From: Alphaproteobacteria bacterium
GTDB lineage: Bacteria > Pseudomonadota > Alphaproteobacteria > Rs-D84
Assembly: GCA_017642565.1 (NCBI GenBank)
Contig: JAGCOU010000053.1
Coordinates: 1-22,241, forward strand
Direction: 5' to 3'
Length of the DNA stretch: 22,241 nucleotides
Numbering within the stretch: the stretch's first letter is position 1; each line of letters begins with the position of its first letter. Of this stretch, positions 20,800 to 22,241 are shown piece after piece. A model generated the notes under the pieces. It was not told where the DNA came from, ran no database searches, and saw only the letters and a list, made by a program, of their open reading frames with translations. Made by a program: the position numbers and the translations under genes.

Positions 20800-22241
20800 T
20801 TATATGTCCAAATCTCTATTTTTAATTTTGCTCTTTAGTTTTTGAATAAAATCTTCGAGCTGCACATTAAATTCTTGTCTTCCATCACGATATCTAATAG
20901 ATATTGTCTGTGATTCTAATTCTTTATCACCAACAATAATCATATAAGGCACCTGTTTCAACTGAGCATTACGGATTTTTTTCTGCATACTTTCAGAAGA
21001 ATAATCTTTTTTAATACGCAATCCAGCCGTAGCAGTTTTAATTTCAACATCTTGTAATTGTGCCACAATATTGTCTGCATATTCTTTACAACGGTCTGTA
21101 ATAGGAATAACAACTGCATGAACAGGCGACAGCCACACAGGCAATTTTCCAGCCAAATGTTCCAACATCAATCCCATAAAACGTCCCAAAGAACCATAGA
21201 TTGTTCGGTGCACAATAATAGGTGTTTTTTTCTCGCCATTTTTATCGATATACACACAATTAAAGTTTCTCGGCAATTGGAAATCGAGTTGGATAGTCCC
21301 CGCCTGCCATTCACGACCAAGACTATCGACTATTTTAATATCCAATTTTGGGCCATAGAAGGCACCGTCTTTTTCTTGGATTTTAAATCCGTTATTACCG
21401 AATCGATTAACCAATATTTTTTTCAAAATGGCTTCGGCTTTGTCCCAAGTTTCAGTATCACCCATAAAATCATCAGGTCTTGTTGAGAATCTTATAAAGC
21501 ATTTTATATTAAATAATTTATAGTAATATTGAACTATGTCCAAGATGCGATTATATTCATCTTCTATCATATCTTCGGTAATGAAAATATGCGCATCGTC
21601 TTGGTTAAATTCATATGTTCTAAACAAACCATTTAACGCACCAGAACTTTCATAACGATAAAGCATATCTGCATCAGCTAAACGCCAAGGCAAATCATGA
21701 TAACTTCTTGGTTCGTATTGATAAGCAACGATTGCATTTGGACAAGACATAGGAGCCAAAGCAAATATATTGTTATCATCTTCTTTGAAAACGAACATAT
21801 CATCTTTGTAATGATCCCAGTGCCCACTTGTCACATACAAATCTTTTTTGTTCATAAGCGGTGAACGAAATTCTAAATAACCATGTTTTTCATGATATTC
21901 AGACCAAAAGTTATACAATTCCTTGTAAACTATCCACCCCCCCGGCATATAGTAAGGAACCCCTGGTGATCTTTCGTCAAAGAAGAACAAACCCAAAGCT
22001 GGCCCTAATTTTCTGTGGTCACGTTTTGCTGCTTCTTCTTGGATTTTTAAAAACGTAGCAAGTTCTTCTGCATCTGCGAAGGCATCAACATAAATTCTTT
22101 GCAACATTTTGTTTTTGCTGTCGCCTTTCCAGTAAGCACCCGCCACAGATTTAATTTTAAAACCATCTTTTGGTAAATCTTTAGATGATTCAACGTGCGG
22201 TCCACGACACAAATCTGTAAAATCACGGAAAGTATAGATTG
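20800..22241 (-). CDS. thrS: Threonyl-tRNA synthetase, 5' end cut by window
   Basis: ThrRS charges tRNA(Thr). The frame is open to the right window edge: upstream of the first in-window ATG the residues IYTFRDFTDLCRGPHV still match ThrRS, so that ATG (22212) is not the start. About 480 residues are present: the end of the editing domain, the class II catalytic core and the anticodon-binding domain. The zinc ligands are visible as Cys in APMSCPNA, His in NQDDAHIF and His in IVHRTIYGS. Motif 2 reads RTYEFNQDDAH where most bacteria have RVRGFTQDDAH, and MSCPNA replaces MNCPGH/MNCPNH, so this is a somewhat divergent ThrRS. The C-terminal GDKELESQTISIRYRDG block is intact. No clear terminator follows. 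Confidence 0.96.
   Translation of the reverse strand, partial: IYTFRDFTDLCRGPHVESSKDLPKDGFKIKSVAGAYWKGDSKNKMLQRIYVDAFADAEELATFLKIQEEAAKRDHRKLGPALGLFFFDERSPGVPYYMPGGWIVYKELYNFWSEYHEKHGYLEFRSPLMNKKDLYVTSGHWDHYKDDMFVFKEDDNNIFALAPMSCPNAIVAYQYEPRSYHDLPWRLADADMLYRYESSGALNGLFRTYEFNQDDAHIFITEDMIEDEYNRILDIVQYYYKLFNIKCFIRFSTRPDDFMGDTETWDKAEAILKKILVNRFGNNGFKIQEKDGAFYGPKLDIKIVDSLGREWQAGTIQLDFQLPRNFNCVYIDKNGEKKTPIIVHRTIYGSLGRFMGLMLEHLAGKLPVWLSPVHAVVIPITDRCKEYADNIVAQLQDVEIKTATAGLRIKKDYSSESMQKKIRNAQLKQVPYMIIVGDKELESQTISIRYRDGRQEFNVQLEDFIQKLKSKIKNRDLDI

Noticed and set aside
1..22241. CRISPR array, insertion sequence, prophage or attachment site
   Set aside because: No regularly spaced repeats, transposase, integrase or phage genes were seen.

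Overview
The window is about 22 kb of AT-rich bacterial chromosome with very tight gene packing: many 1-8 bp overlaps, few gaps above 100 bp, and the standard bacterial code (TGA acts as a stop at coupled junctions). The gene set (GatB, MiaB, LolA, RecJ, TatA/TatB/TatC, a DksA with the alphaproteobacterial type of C-terminus, SufS/SufE) points to an AT-rich, probably host- or gut-associated alphaproteobacterium with a small genome, in the broad style of Rickettsiales, Holosporales or RF32-like uncultured lineages. That placement is inference from protein character; no search was run.

Layout. 1-3054 (+): the 3' part of gatB, an unrecognised 106-codon gene and miaB, translationally coupled. 3055-5293 (-): a short autotransporter-like protein meeting miaB tail to tail with no spacer, then a small outer-membrane beta-barrel with its own terminator. 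5425-6775 (-): tatD-like and tcdA-like genes overlapping by 8 bp. 6776-7273: a gene-poor stretch with tRNA-Lys(CUU), its promoter and terminator, and an unexplained hairpin-rich segment. 7274-7834 (+): a lipoprotein that I read as a Cu/Zn-superoxide-dismutase fold without its metal ligands. 7872-10440 (-): a secreted trypsin-like protease and a LysM/LytM lipoprotein. 10487-14797 (-): recJ, nrnA-like DHH phosphoesterase, lolA, tatB, tatC as one operon with a good promoter. 14858-18641 (-): sufS, a SufT/MIP18-family gene, sufE, an ftsL-like gene and the ftsI-type transpeptidase gene, again coupled. 18716-19469 (+): trxA and a dksA-like gene. 19526-22241 (-): tatA, a SPOR-domain protein, a 47-residue lipoprotein too short for usual gene callers, and the 3' part of thrS.

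Function. The window is dominated by envelope biogenesis (Tat export, LolA, septal transpeptidase/FtsL, SPOR, LytM factor, barrels, lipoproteins) mixed with core information and iron-sulfur genes. The Tat genes are split: tatBC lies about 8 kb from tatA. The SUF sulfur-donor genes lie directly upstream of, and coupled to, cell-division genes.

The best candidates for something undescribed are the SOD-like lipoprotein, whose catalytic histidines are replaced and whose active-site loop carries a Cys cluster; the hairpin-rich segment downstream of tRNA-Lys; and a 19-nt hairpin that occurs twice, with one base changed, next to two lipoprotein genes. No mobile element, CRISPR array or prophage signal was seen.
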